Below are positions 1 to 9,254 of a DNA stretch of 64,000 nucleotides, in pieces. A program made the position numbers and the translations under genes. The notes beneath the pieces are model-generated. The model did no database searches. It was not told the origin of the DNA and saw nothing but the letters and a program-made list of their open reading frames with translations. The stretch is from the NCBI GenBank assembly GCA_002989075.1, contig PSQN01000017.1, forward strand, positions 4,223,453 to 4,287,452, read 5' to 3'. The DNA comes from Arthonia radiata (taxonomy: Eukaryota > Ascomycota > Arthoniomycetes > Arthoniales > Arthoniaceae). The number at the start of each line of letters is the position of its first letter. Positions within the stretch are counted from its first letter, which is position 1.

Positions 1-2
1 AT

Positions 3-1472
3 GTTGCCAGCAAGCTCCTCCAGCTTAGCTCGTTCATAGGTGCAACACAAGTTTCCGAAGAACTCTTTCGCCGATATCATGAGCAGCCACTGCCAGATTT
101 CGGTGATGATCCTGAACTGAATTGTTTCCTGCGATCCTACTTACATTCTTCGCATGCACAAACAGAAGTCGTACACACGTCTGCGCCAGATCGAAATGAA
201 CCCACGGGGATTGGTACGGACACAGCTGGTCTGCCAATTCCGCACTGCACCACGAAGAAATCTCGTGCGCCATCTGATCCTTCAATGCAGCAATTCGGAA
301 ACAGCTCTGTGATCATAACGCAAAATGAACGCCCGGACAAAGGTTCTAGTCGAGCTTCGATCTTCACTGACATTTGGAGTCAGGACCTCTTTGCAGACAG
401 TCTTACCACGCTTCACGATCTTTCCCTGCTACAAAGCTATGATCTTTCCGATGATGGTGATTATGTCTTCTCCCTGCATCCCTTGATCGCTGACTGGGTC
501 CGGCTACGCTGCTCTGCAGAACAATATCGAATCAACTTCGTCATGGCAACTAGGCTTGTGGGATACTACGTACAGACATGCTTCAATGATAATATGAAGC
601 GCTATGAAGTGCCAGCTGCGAAGAAGATAGAGCTGATCGGCCACTTCAAAAGCCTTCAAGACGACTTACAGCTCTCACGCTATACCTGTATCAGCAACAG
701 TTCAACCTCAATCTCAGTGTGGTCTCTCGCGCTGGGGCGGGTTTATGTACACATCTCAATCTGCAGCGGCTATGCAGCTAGTGTCCACGAGGCCAACATT
801 TCTCAAGCCCTGGTAACCGCGGTCCTCCCACTATCATCTGACGAGGGACTTCAGTGCCTGCAGATTGATTCATCTTGTGTACCCGACATGTTGCTCACGC
901 TTGTTCAGGCTCACACCGTCCAAGGCAATATGCAAGACGCAGAACGGCTTGCAAAAGGTCTGGTCGGCCTCTGTCAACGGTGTCTTGGTCAGAGCAACAG
1001 TAGCACAATGTCCGCACTATTCCTCTGGGCACAAGCGCTCAAACTCTTGGGACGTGGCGCAGAAGCCATCGTACAGTACCGCAATGCCAGCACGTGCGCT
1101 CTCGCAATAGATGAACACCATTTCGTGGCGATCCAGTGCGAAGCCGAAGAAGCAGCGTACCTTGCAAACATCGGACAATACCAGCAAAGCGAGGAAATCT
1201 ATGAGCACTGCATGGAGCAGTGTCGCAGTCATCATTCTCGCACAAGCGCTGTAACCATGACTGTAGGGTACAAATACGCATGTCAGCTGGTTGAGTGGGG
1301 ACGTGAACAACAGGCTTTGTCTATGTTCCGAGAGCTTGCGCCTTGCATGCTGGAAGCATTTGGCGCGGACAACGCGGATACCCAGAACGTTGCTAATGAT
1401 TGCATACTTCTCCTTGAGCGCAATGGATGTCATGACGAGGCAGACACGTTGCGTAAGCGTCTCGAGGCGTAA
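3..1472 (+). CDS. TPR-rich C-terminal part of a STAND (NB-ARC/NACHT-type) protein, 5' end outside window
   Basis: The frame is open from base 3, so the gene starts to the left of the window; about 489 codons are visible. The beginning (LLQLSSFIGATQVSEELF) and the later HPLIADWVRLR match the winged-helix and HPL-W linker that follow the nucleotide-binding domain in fungal NB-ARC/TPR proteins. The second half is helical with repeated A-x-x-Y-x-x pairs (AEAIVQYRNA, YQQSEEIYEHCMEQC, EQQALSMFRELAPCML), the pattern of tetratricopeptide repeats. The nucleotide-binding part itself is not visible. In fungi such proteins are STAND signalling receptors, often linked to non-self recognition; the role here is inferred. 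A first internal ATG lies at 285 but is unlikely to be the start, because the open frame upstream looks coding. Confidence 0.75.
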   Translation, partial: VASKLLQLSSFIGATQVSEELFRRYHEQPLPDFGDDPELNCFLRSYLHSSHAQTEVVHTSAPDRNEPTGIGTDTAGLPIPHCTTKKSRAPSDPSMQQFGNSSVIITQNERPDKGSSRASIFTDIWSQDLFADSLTTLHDLSLLQSYDLSDDGDYVFSLHPLIADWVRLRCSAEQYRINFVMATRLVGYYVQTCFNDNMKRYEVPAAKKIELIGHFKSLQDDLQLSRYTCISNSSTSISVWSLALGRVYVHISICSGYAASVHEANISQALVTAVLPLSSDEGLQCLQIDSSCVPDMLLTLVQAHTVQGNMQDAERLAKGLVGLCQRCLGQSNSSTMSALFLWAQALKLLGRGAEAIVQYRNASTCALAIDEHHFVAIQCEAEEAAYLANIGQYQQSEEIYEHCMEQCRSHHSRTSAVTMTVGYKYACQLVEWGREQQALSMFRELAPCMLEAFGADNADTQNVANDCILLLERNGCHDEADTLRKRLEA

Positions 1473-1518
1473 AAGGGACGATGTTAAATGCGCATAGTTT
1501 CGAAGAGGTGGAGGGTTT

Positions 1519-3180
1519 GTGCAAATATGTTGGAGCTAAGATCGAATGACTGTCTCTATGCTGCTCTTGCAGTCTGCTAAGTGTACGCGATTCTGATGTT
1601 AATCGCGAGCGCCTTTCAGCTTTGCCCTCGGCCTTCTTCAATTCCCTTTCACGCTCTTCTTACCGGCATTACGCAACGATGTCAGGAATCAGTACGAACG
1701 ACTCTTTGTCAATCAATTTCTCTATGACGTCCCAACTGACATATTCGAGAGCAGCCACCAACTTGACCTCAGCTCCTTTTGCCCTGACTTTCAGTCTCTC
1801 TCGCCGGCGTTGCACAAGCATTGCAGTATTCAAGGTAAACGATCTCTCATGAATCACTGTTTCTGCAGCAGTCTCGCGGTCACTCTTCGAGAGCAGACCT
1901 CAGCGTTGAAATCAGCTCCTTTCACTCTTCCTTTCAATGTGTCCTGTCAGCGTTTCACAAATACTTCAGGCTACAATATGAACGATTCTTCATGGATTGC
2001 TCTAGCTACATGGGCGACCGCGACCACCTTCATGAGCAGCCACGAGCTTTGTTTCCAGGCCATTTGCGGCCATTCTCACGCCCTACTCGCCGGCTTTTCT
2101 CGAGTTTGTTAGGACTCAAGAGCAAAGATGCCTCATCGATTGCTGTTTTTATATTGAATTAGCGGCTACAGTTGAGAGCGGCCATCAGCTTTGCCTACAG
2201 CCTACTTTACGCTAGTTTTTGCTCTACTCGCCGGCATTGATGCAAGCATTGGTAGCTTCACAGGGAACGGATCTTGATAAATCGCTGTCGCTCTACATTC
2301 TAGCGTCCACATTCGACAGTAGCCGTCGGCTTCTGCTTCAGCTCGTCTCACGCCCTCGCCGCGTCCATGTCACCGGCGTTCATCCGAGCCTTCTAAGGTG
2401 CAGAATGAACAGATTCATACAGATGCTGTCAAGGTTAGGAGGAGGCGTGGCGCAAAGCTCTTCGACTTGGAGAGGATGAGTTCTTACGAATTACTGACCT
2501 CAGATCAGTCTTGGTGTCCTCATTCAGCAGCAACCACCAGTATTGCCTACGGTCCTTTTCAGGCTTTGATTGTGCTCTACTCGCCGGTGTTGCGGCAAGA
2601 ACACCTAGAACGTATAGTAAGCGATGATATGCAGGTGCTGTCATGGTTATGTGCTGATTTTGCTCGAAAACAGGTGCGAGATTGTGCGCGAGCAGCTCGG
2701 GATGTAGGGCAAATAGTTTCACGGAGATACTATGCAGGTCAGGAGGATGCGGTGCGCAAATTGCTGGGAAATTCGAATAGAACAAGCCCGGCGCTTTGCT
2801 GTTCATACACTTCTCTAGCGGCTATACTCGAGCGGCCACGATGTTCTATATCAGCTTGTTTTATGCCTAGTCTACATACTACTCGCCGGCATTCATGAGA
2901 ACGTCTTGGATTCTAGAGTATTCCAATACCAATGAATTGCTGTCAAGGGGATGTAACAGGCGAGAAACTACAAGAGAAACTCAGCATGTAGTGTAATTAG
3001 GTCGAAATGGGTGCAATCAAGGTCAGGAGGAGGCATTGCACGAATATCTCGGGATTTCAAACAGAACAGATGCACACGCTTTGCTATTCGTGAATTTATC
3101 CTCGGCAGCTATCTTCCAGCAGCCACACTGGTCCATTTCAGCTCTAATCACTCCTGCTCCACTCCGTTTTCTCCGGCACT
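1519..3180. repeat. Diverged tandem array, ~142-bp unit, about 12 copies
   Basis: A recurring anchor, C-T-A-C-TCGCCGGC or a variant, occurs near 1661, 1801, 1944, 2087, 2228, 2370, 2581, 2883 and 3170, with spacing 139-144 bp or a multiple. At 2440, 2740 and 3029 the anchor is replaced by AGGAGG-type sequence followed by the same downstream pattern. Each unit has a second shared block about 50 bp before the next anchor (GAGCGGCCA..AGCTTTGCC..CAGC). A weaker first copy starts near 1519. Units are far from identical, so the array is old. One unit near 2370-2440 is shortened. It fills the space between two convergent genes and touches the 3' end of the next one. No long open frame crosses it. 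Confidence 0.75.
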
Positions 3181-3945
3181 CCCCTCCTCTGCCACTGCTC
3201 CACCCTCATCTGACCCCTGGGATCCGCTGCGCAGCCGCTCCTCCCACTCCGAGCTATCCCACCTGGGCTCATCCAACCCGCTAAAGTCGATCTCGCTATC
3301 TTCATCCTCCTCCTCTTCACTGTCGCGGCAATTGCTTGTATCCAAGAATTCGCGCCCACTGTACGCCGGCAGCGACCAGCGCGAGCGGCGCCCATTGGAG
3401 CGCTGAAGCTCGTATTGAGTGAGGTGGCGGCGGTCGTCGGAGTGGAAATCCGGCAGACTGAAATGCACACGCCGGGGGTGCTGTGGCGCGGCGGAGGAGT
3501 CGGAGAGGGAGGCAGGGAGGTCGAGACTGTTGCTGGATGCCGATTCATCGGCGGGTGGTGGGGCTGGCGGGTTGGAGGGAGCGCCTCCGCCCAGCGATTG
3601 GAGGGTGGTGTGGGCGATGTGGTGCACGGAGGAGCGGCGGCGGTGGTGGGAGCGGGCGGTGGGGTTGGATGGTGGTGGAGGTGCTGGCCAGCTCGACGGG
3701 AACGGCGCGCTATCAGAGCGCGCGCCAGGGGTGGATTGTGGGTTTTCCGCAACTTGAGACGACGGTGCCGGTGATGGCGGGTTTGGTGTGGGTGATTGTG
3801 CCTGCTCGAAGACTCTCGCGAAGCGCGACTGAGTTCGTCGATGCATTGACATAGGTGAGGGCGTTGGAGAGCGTGTTGGCATGATCGATGAGGTTGGAAA
3901 TTCTTCAAGTGGAGCCTCTGAAGGCTGGCGTGGTGATAATGACAT
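3148..3945 (-). CDS. Disordered Ser/Pro-rich protein, function unknown
   Basis: A 265-codon frame from ATG at 3945. The in-frame extension to 4056 begins at TTG and was not used. The protein is low-complexity: Ser/Pro/Arg-rich N-terminal two thirds with many SP and TP sites, a Pro-rich middle, a basic HHRRRSS patch, then an acidic run (EEEEDEDSEIDFSGLDEP) and WDSSEWEERL near the C terminus. No domain is recognised. Such proteins are often phosphorylated nuclear or cortical proteins, but nothing here proves a role. The gene is convergent with the STAND fragment, and its last codons overlap the last unit of the 142-bp repeat array. Three 25-bp repeats lie just upstream of its start. Confidence 0.6.
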   Translation of the reverse strand: MSLSPRQPSEAPLEEFPTSSIMPTRSPTPSPMSMHRRTQSRFARVFEQAQSPTPNPPSPAPSSQVAENPQSTPGARSDSAPFPSSWPAPPPPSNPTARSHHRRRSSVHHIAHTTLQSLGGGAPSNPPAPPPADESASSNSLDLPASLSDSSAAPQHPRRVHFSLPDFHSDDRRHLTQYELQRSNGRRSRWSLPAYSGREFLDTSNCRDSEEEEDEDSEIDFSGLDEPRWDSSEWEERLRSGSQGSDEGGAVAEEGSAGENGVEQE

Positions 3946-3963
3946 CCTCTCTCGGGTATTAAA

Positions 3964-4038
3964 GGCAGTCGTGGTTTGCTGTTCCTCGGGCAGTCGTGAT
4001 CTGCTGTGCTTCGAGTAGTCGTGGCTCGCTGTGCCCAG
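3964..4038. repeat. Three 25-bp tandem repeats upstream of the disordered-protein gene
   Basis: The motif (C/T)AGTCGTGR begins at 3966, 3991 and 4016, exactly 25 bp apart, followed in each by a related TTGCTGT/CTGCTGT/TCGCTGT block. The array begins about 20 bp upstream of the ATG at 3945 (minus strand), so it lies in the 5' leader or core promoter of that gene. It could be a set of regulator sites or a simple minisatellite. Confidence 0.6.
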
Positions 4039-4756
4039 CTTACCGTGAATGTTCAATTGATGAGGTGAAAAAGAATTTCTACGATGCCCACAAAGTCATG
4101 AAGCGATGTAGATCGCAGTGTGTGGAGCAGAGTTGCCTGATATCTCTCAAAGCGCGAAAGTGGCGCCACTACGCGTGAATCTGCCACTTCGCAAGATTAC
4201 TGCCAAGTCTCTTGCGCGGAGCATCTTTTCTACCTTCCATAGCCCTCCGCCTGGTCATATGAGACATGGTGCTCCTACAATTGGATATAGGTAGGCATTC
4301 AACAGGCGTTCTTTCGTGAATATCTTCCTCACCTTTCGGTATCTACGGTCCCAAACAGGACCAGGAAGAGAACTCATAGGGCACAAAAGGTCACCAAACT
4401 GTTCGTGTCGGCGGCATAGTGCGAGTCCGGCTATTCTCAGAGGCACAAATTTGCGTCCGTCAAGCTGTGAGCGCGCAAGGCGACCGACGTCAAAACACAA
4501 GACATCGTTGGCCTCGATGGAGGAGCAAAACAGAGTGCTGGATTTGCACTAGCGCCTTACCATATCGGCATCAAAAACCACGCCAGCCCCGGTATAGTTA
4601 AACAGAAGCGCGCGGACCGCTTTTGCCGCGCACGCCAATGACGTGGTTGCCATTGGCCGATCCCGTCCGAGCGAAATCTCCCCGCACTCGACAGACCTCC
4701 AAACCGACTTGCTGGAATATTTGAGACCTTCATCTGCACCTCAGCTCCCCTGCAAG
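4039..4756. other. Intergenic region, divergent promoters
   Basis: No coding region is supported here. It separates the divergent disordered-protein gene and the cyanase gene and should hold both promoters. Short open frames on both strands lack codon or domain support. Confidence 0.5.
4635..4656. promoter_or_regulatory. CCAAT / TGACGT / inverted CCAAT cluster upstream of cyanase
   Basis: CCAAT (4635-4639) overlaps TGACGT (4639-4644), and an inverted CCAAT (ATTGG, 4652-4656) follows. The cluster lies about 100-120 bp before the cyanase ATG. CCAAT is the core of the fungal HAP complex site and TGACGT is a bZIP half-site; use of these sites here is inferred. Confidence 0.35.
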
Positions 4757-5500
4757 ATGGCCGCAGCAATTCGACGTTCTTTCCAGACATCGCTCAATTC
4801 GAGTCGAACAGGTCTTCGAGCGTCCGTTCCAGCTGCTATCAAGCCTGCATCTCCATCCGTTGCTCAACAGAGACTTTTGAGCACGTCGCAATTCAGGATG
4901 GCTTCGTTCGACAAGCCTGTCGCCACCCTTGACGTATGCATCCCACATTCATCTCACGAGGCAATGCAATCACGCTGACATATTCGCAACAGGCCGCCCA
5001 CATCCCCAGCCTGCCTGCCGTATCTCCTATCCTCTTCCAGGCCAAGCAGGCAAAGTCCCTTACCTTCGAGCAAATCGGCAAAGAGCTCGGGCGCGATGAA
5101 GTAGCCGTTGCGGCCCTCTTCTACGGCCAAGCGAAGCCGTCCGAGGAAGATGTGGCCAAGCTCGCCCAGTTGCTCGGTGTTGACCACCCACAGCTCCAAA
5201 CAATGATGTATGGCTGGCCGGACAGGGGACGCACCGTGCCTATGCCGCCGAAAGAGCCTCTCATTTACCGATTGTATGAGATTGTGCAGAACTATGGGTA
5301 CGCCTACAAGGCCGTGCTGAACGAGAAGTTTGGGGACGGCATCATGAGCGCCATCTCGTTCTCGACGAACGTGAAGAAAGAGACGGACGACAAGGGTGAT
5401 TGGGTTGTCATTACTCTGCGGGGCAAGTGGTGAGTACCCTGAAAGTGACCTCGTTTGAGACATGACTGACGTTGATAGGCTGCCATTCACCCGCTTTTAG
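4757..5500 (+). CDS. CYN1: Cyanate hydratase (cyanase), three exons
   Basis: Join 4757..4933, 4993..5429, 5479..5500; 211 aa. The enzyme converts cyanate and bicarbonate to ammonia and carbon dioxide. The N-terminal helical domain ([36 protein letters not shown]) and the catalytic domain are complete. Catalytic Arg and Glu are in IYRLYEIVQ and the Ser in MSAISF, matching Arg96, Glu99 and Ser122 of the E. coli enzyme. The ending RGKWLPFTRF is the family's C terminus and needs the small last exon, splitting the Trp codon. The ATG at 4757 adds about 47 residues ahead of the usual start ([12 protein letters not shown]): Arg/Ser-rich, free of acidic residues, like a mitochondrial presequence. The internal ATG would give a cytosolic form. 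Confidence 0.93.
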
Positions 5501-6072
5501 ATATAGAGGTCAGTCGTAATATCGAATGCTGTATATACGTCGTGTATAGGACAGGATCGAAATCCACACATCAGTCCCATCAGTGGCATGTGCTATCATA
5601 CTCTACGCTTGCGCTCTTGCGTTTCCGTTCACAGAGTCGCTGTCAAGGCTGTGTACTATCGGGCTGGAGGTTTGACGGTGATCTTACTCATGGGCTAAAG
5701 TCCTATGCGCCGTTCTTCGGGGTGCGCGTGTGCATTGCTCTTGGGTTTGCAATCGCAAGCAGCACACTGATCGCTCGCCTAAATTCATTGGGAGGATTCA
5801 CTCTCCTCCCTGCCGTGAATGACAGACCATCCCATTGACATGCGTGGCCCGTGCACCATCTAATATTAAGATGGCTGGGAATATCGCTATTGAAAGGCCG
5901 TATTGTACCTGCATTAGCGCATTGTAGCTGCCTGCGCAATACTCTATCCTCACTCTGCTCTTCTTCAACTCTTCCATGCTCTCTCTACTTGACCTTTGAC
6001 TAACTTGCGCACCCCCTTCAATCTATATCACTGACCAATCGAATCTTGCACTCTCCGCTTTAAAACATCAGC
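5501..6072. other. Intergenic region
   Basis: Contains the cyanase 3' flank and the promoter/5' leader of the zinc-finger gene. A pyrimidine-rich stretch (about 5945-6060, many CTC/TTC runs) just before the ATG at 6073 is typical of fungal core promoters. No gene seen. Confidence 0.5.
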
Positions 6073-7641
6073 ATGGGCGGCGACATGGACGAAGTCCCTT
6101 GCCGCTACACCACGTGCATCAAAACGTTCGAGAACGAGGAAGACATGAAGCAGCATATGCTCACTGACTCTGAACATGACTTCTGCACTAAATGCGATGT
6201 CATTTGCTCGGACTGGGACGATTGGCTCGTCCACTGCGTCAAGAGCGACAAGCACAACGCATGCCCTCAGTGCGGTAAGGAGTTCGTGGCAGCAGCAAGC
6301 GTGGCCTTGCATCTCAAGCGTGTAAGTTTCATCTCTGTCTATGGGCGGGACATCTCTGTCGCATATGGTGAGCTAACAAATCTCTAGGATCACTCTGCGG
6401 CACAGAGGCTCACTTGCATGGGCTGTAGTCGTGTCTTTCGCAGTGCAGGCGACACAATTGGTCACCTTGAGAAAGGCCAGTGTCAAAACGCCTCGCGCCC
6501 GCAGGAAGCGATTACGAAGCTCGAGTTTCAGGATCACATTAACCACAAGACGATTCTCGAGACAATGCTCGTAAATGGTAAGGTTGAGATGAAAATTCTG
6601 CAAGACCCAGCGTGCTAATCATCGATCAGGCGTTCAATCAACAGCCTTCCAGACTCCAGAGATGAAGGCCGGACCTGGCAGCATGGGCTCCATGAACAGC
6701 AACTCGACTACTCGTGGCGGAGTTCATATCAATCACATCGACTCTGCAGCGGATGAAGGCTCAAATACCACTCCATCGATGCAGCCATCCCACCAGCCAC
6801 CATCGCAGCAACAGTGGCCGAGCCTGAGCGGAGTTCCCAGCAACGTCGATCAAATCACTAGCTCTGTGTCTTCCATGCAACTCAATGGCACGCAGGGCTC
6901 CTCCTCGAAGTCCGTCAGCAACGGCTCAACTACTTCAGGCTCTTGCTCTGCAGTTTCCCCCAAGGCAGGTCAATCAGGCTCCGCTGCGTCTGCCTGGAGC
7001 AAAGGACCGAGTGCAGCAGTCATGGCTGGTGCTTCTGGCAACAACAACGCCTTTGCTGCCGCCCTTCGTGACCGCGATGACGAATACGCTCACCAATACA
7101 GTGCCGCTAGCACCAATGGCGCATCTAATGCACAGAGTGTTGTTGGATCCCCAGCTGTCAGCCAGAACGACTGGAATACCCGCTTCTGGAATCCCAACTC
7201 CAACACGTGGAAGGTCGAGCGCTTCTGGAATCCGCTCATGCAAGCCTACGAATGCCCTCACAATGGATGCAAGTATGTGCTCTCTTTTCAGATTATCTTT
7301 GGCCGACTCCACTGACATTGTTTAGCTTAGGCGAAACATCCGCTATGGCCTTCAGAGGCCACTGCATGACGGTCCACACGCCAGAGATCTACCGCTGCCC
7401 AAAGTGCCTGAAGGAGTACAAGAGCCTGCAAGCCATCATGCAGCACTGCGAGTCGCCGTCCCGCAAGTGCAACATCCGCAATACGCGCGACTATCCCAAG
7501 TTCATTGCTCACATCACAGGCGGCTTCGTGGACGCCAGTACCCGCAACGAGAGAGGTGAGGTCATCTACCAGATGACGAAGCCCAAGGAGTTCGTGGATA
7601 CCCTTGAGCAGCCGAGGTCGAAGCCGGCGGGTTTCTGGTAA
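6073..7641 (+). CDS. C2H2 zinc-finger protein, four exons
   Basis: Join 6073..6321, 6388..6577, 6630..7272, 7326..7641; 465 aa. The N-terminal third holds several C2H2-like fingers: CRYTTCIKTF..H..H, CTKCDVIC..H, CPQCGKEFVAAASVALHLKR, CMGCSRVF..H. A Ser/Asn/Gln-rich linker of about 150 residues follows, then a conserved block with WNTRFWNPNSNTWKVERFW, and two more fingers (CPHNGCNLGETSAMAFRGHC..H and CPKCLKEYKSLQAIMQHC). The layout matches a fungal family with N- and C-terminal fingers around a disordered middle. Nucleic-acid binding is likely; targets are unknown. Introns were placed by GT..AG ends with frame kept across all joins; the third intron creates the Asn of HNGCN. Confidence 0.82.
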
Positions 7642-8435
7642 GATGCGAAGGAGCTATCAGTGACCAGTCCGACCATGACTGAGCATCCTACTTTCCATGA
7701 CTTGATGAAGGTCGTGAAGGAACTGTGAGTGAGACGATTACGTGGGACGAACGAACGAACGAACAGACGACGAAGCCCAGTCGATTAGCAAATTGATGAG
7801 GATGGAGTCATGATCTACCTGTTCCGGCGCTGGCGAGACCATATTGAGACGCATGAAGGTAGAGCAGCGCCAAGAGGCCTCCGAGAGCTCGCAGTCAGTA
7901 CCACGCATGATGATATGAATTATAAAATACCATGAAGCTTGGTCAACATGCATTCGCCCTGACCGAATTTTTATGCACGATCAGTAAGTTCTCCTGGTGG
8001 CGGCATCAAAGTTCGCGTCCTAGATTGTTACATGTTCACGAGTGTAGCATGCGTCTTTCTTTATCTTTGTAATAAACGAGTCTGTCGTTGGTGAATGACC
8101 ATTTAGTTGTAAATGTCTTACTTCTATGCATTTTCCTCATCGAGAGTGGCCCGTATTATCTGCCTCGTACTTACAGTAAGCGTGTATAGTCGGGCCCGTA
8201 AAGCCAAATGCGGAAACCCGAACTCGCTCCAAAGTTATCACAAGAGGCCGCTGCCAAAAAGCACAGATCACAGTAATAATCTTGAAGCTCAATACGACAC
8301 ACAACCGCACGACAGGTGTCCCCGCCCAGCAGGATATAAGGCCAAATTTATATGCTACCACGCTCGCCAGCGCGTTACGCATAAATTCTCCTCTCTCTCT
8401 TCGATACCCACAACCATCCTCAGAGCGTAATCACC
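7642..8435. other. Intergenic region with short GAAC microsatellite
   Basis: No supported gene. A (CGAA)n-like run of about five units lies near 7748-7766. A TATA-like GATATAAG near 8332 is about 100 bp before the next ATG, and a CT-rich stretch (8391-8400) follows it. Confidence 0.45.
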
Positions 8436-8918
8436 ATGCAAATCTTCTCCTGTCTCTTCGGCCGCTGGCGCACAGTTCCCTGGGAGCAGCAATACGCCTC
8501 CGAGATTGGACGCAAGGCCGACGACAAAGGCATCACGGAAAAGCTCATCTGGTACCAGCGCACGGACATGACAGAGTCGCTCAGACACATCACAAGTAGC
8601 TACAAGCCGGAGGAAAACGCGGCGTTCGTGAGCGAATGGCTCGCGCCGCGCATTGACGCCGTCCCGAAGCGAAGTAACACCTGGGCGCAGACGCTGAGGC
8701 TTGCGCCGGCTACGACTCCACATAATGTGCAGACTTGTTGGGTGTGAGTCCTGGCAGTGCGGATGGCGGATGTGATGGGCTGACGTTTTGGCAGGAAGTG
8801 GGTTGGGAGGAGGGGTTATCATGTTTATTATTATGAAAGCTGGGATGGTAAGGGCCAGTTGCCTGTCGCTTATAGGCACCTTCGCGTACGAGAACATGTG
8901 CTGCGCGGCGTCAGATGA
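8436..8918 (+). CDS. Small two-exon protein, function unknown
   Basis: Join 8436..8743, 8795..8918; 143 aa. The intron has a perfect GTGAGT donor, a CTGAC branch-like element and a GCAG acceptor, and joins the two open frames as CWV-KWVGRRGYHVYYYE. The protein is rich in Trp, Tyr, Arg and charged residues and begins MQIFSCLFGRWRTVPWEQQY; it has no signal peptide or membrane segment. I do not recognise a domain. Clean splice signals and Tyr/Trp-rich exon 2 (HVYYYESWDG) argue that it is real. Exon 1 alone would end a few bases into the intron. Confidence 0.6.
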
Positions 8919-9254
8919 CGCGCCCCATGTCAGCATATCTGCGATGGGGAAGGGCGACTGGACGGTTCATAAGAATTTAAGACATCACTGGAAGCCCTGG
9001 TCGCTCAGCCCTATGAGGCTGTTGCCAGGAGCAACCTCAGTATGCTGTTTTTGTTGGTCAGCTTCACGTCCTAAACTATTGGCACATCGAAGACATTGAC
9101 CCAGCCGAAGGTGCAAAGCTGTTCATTTCTGCGCCTTGCAAACATCGTTTCTCTAGTACATCAAACTGCATCAAGCGAAGCGTTTCAGTAGCCCCTGTTA
9201 CCCTGGGTTTGAATGTGGGCACCGAATGCCATCGTTCCCAGGGAATAGATTGGC
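8919..9254. other. Intergenic region
   Basis: Promoter of the Ybp/Alf4-family gene; nothing else seen. Confidence 0.4.

Noticed and set aside
3415-3854. Gly/Arg-rich plus-strand frames
   Set aside because: Antisense of the disordered minus-strand gene.
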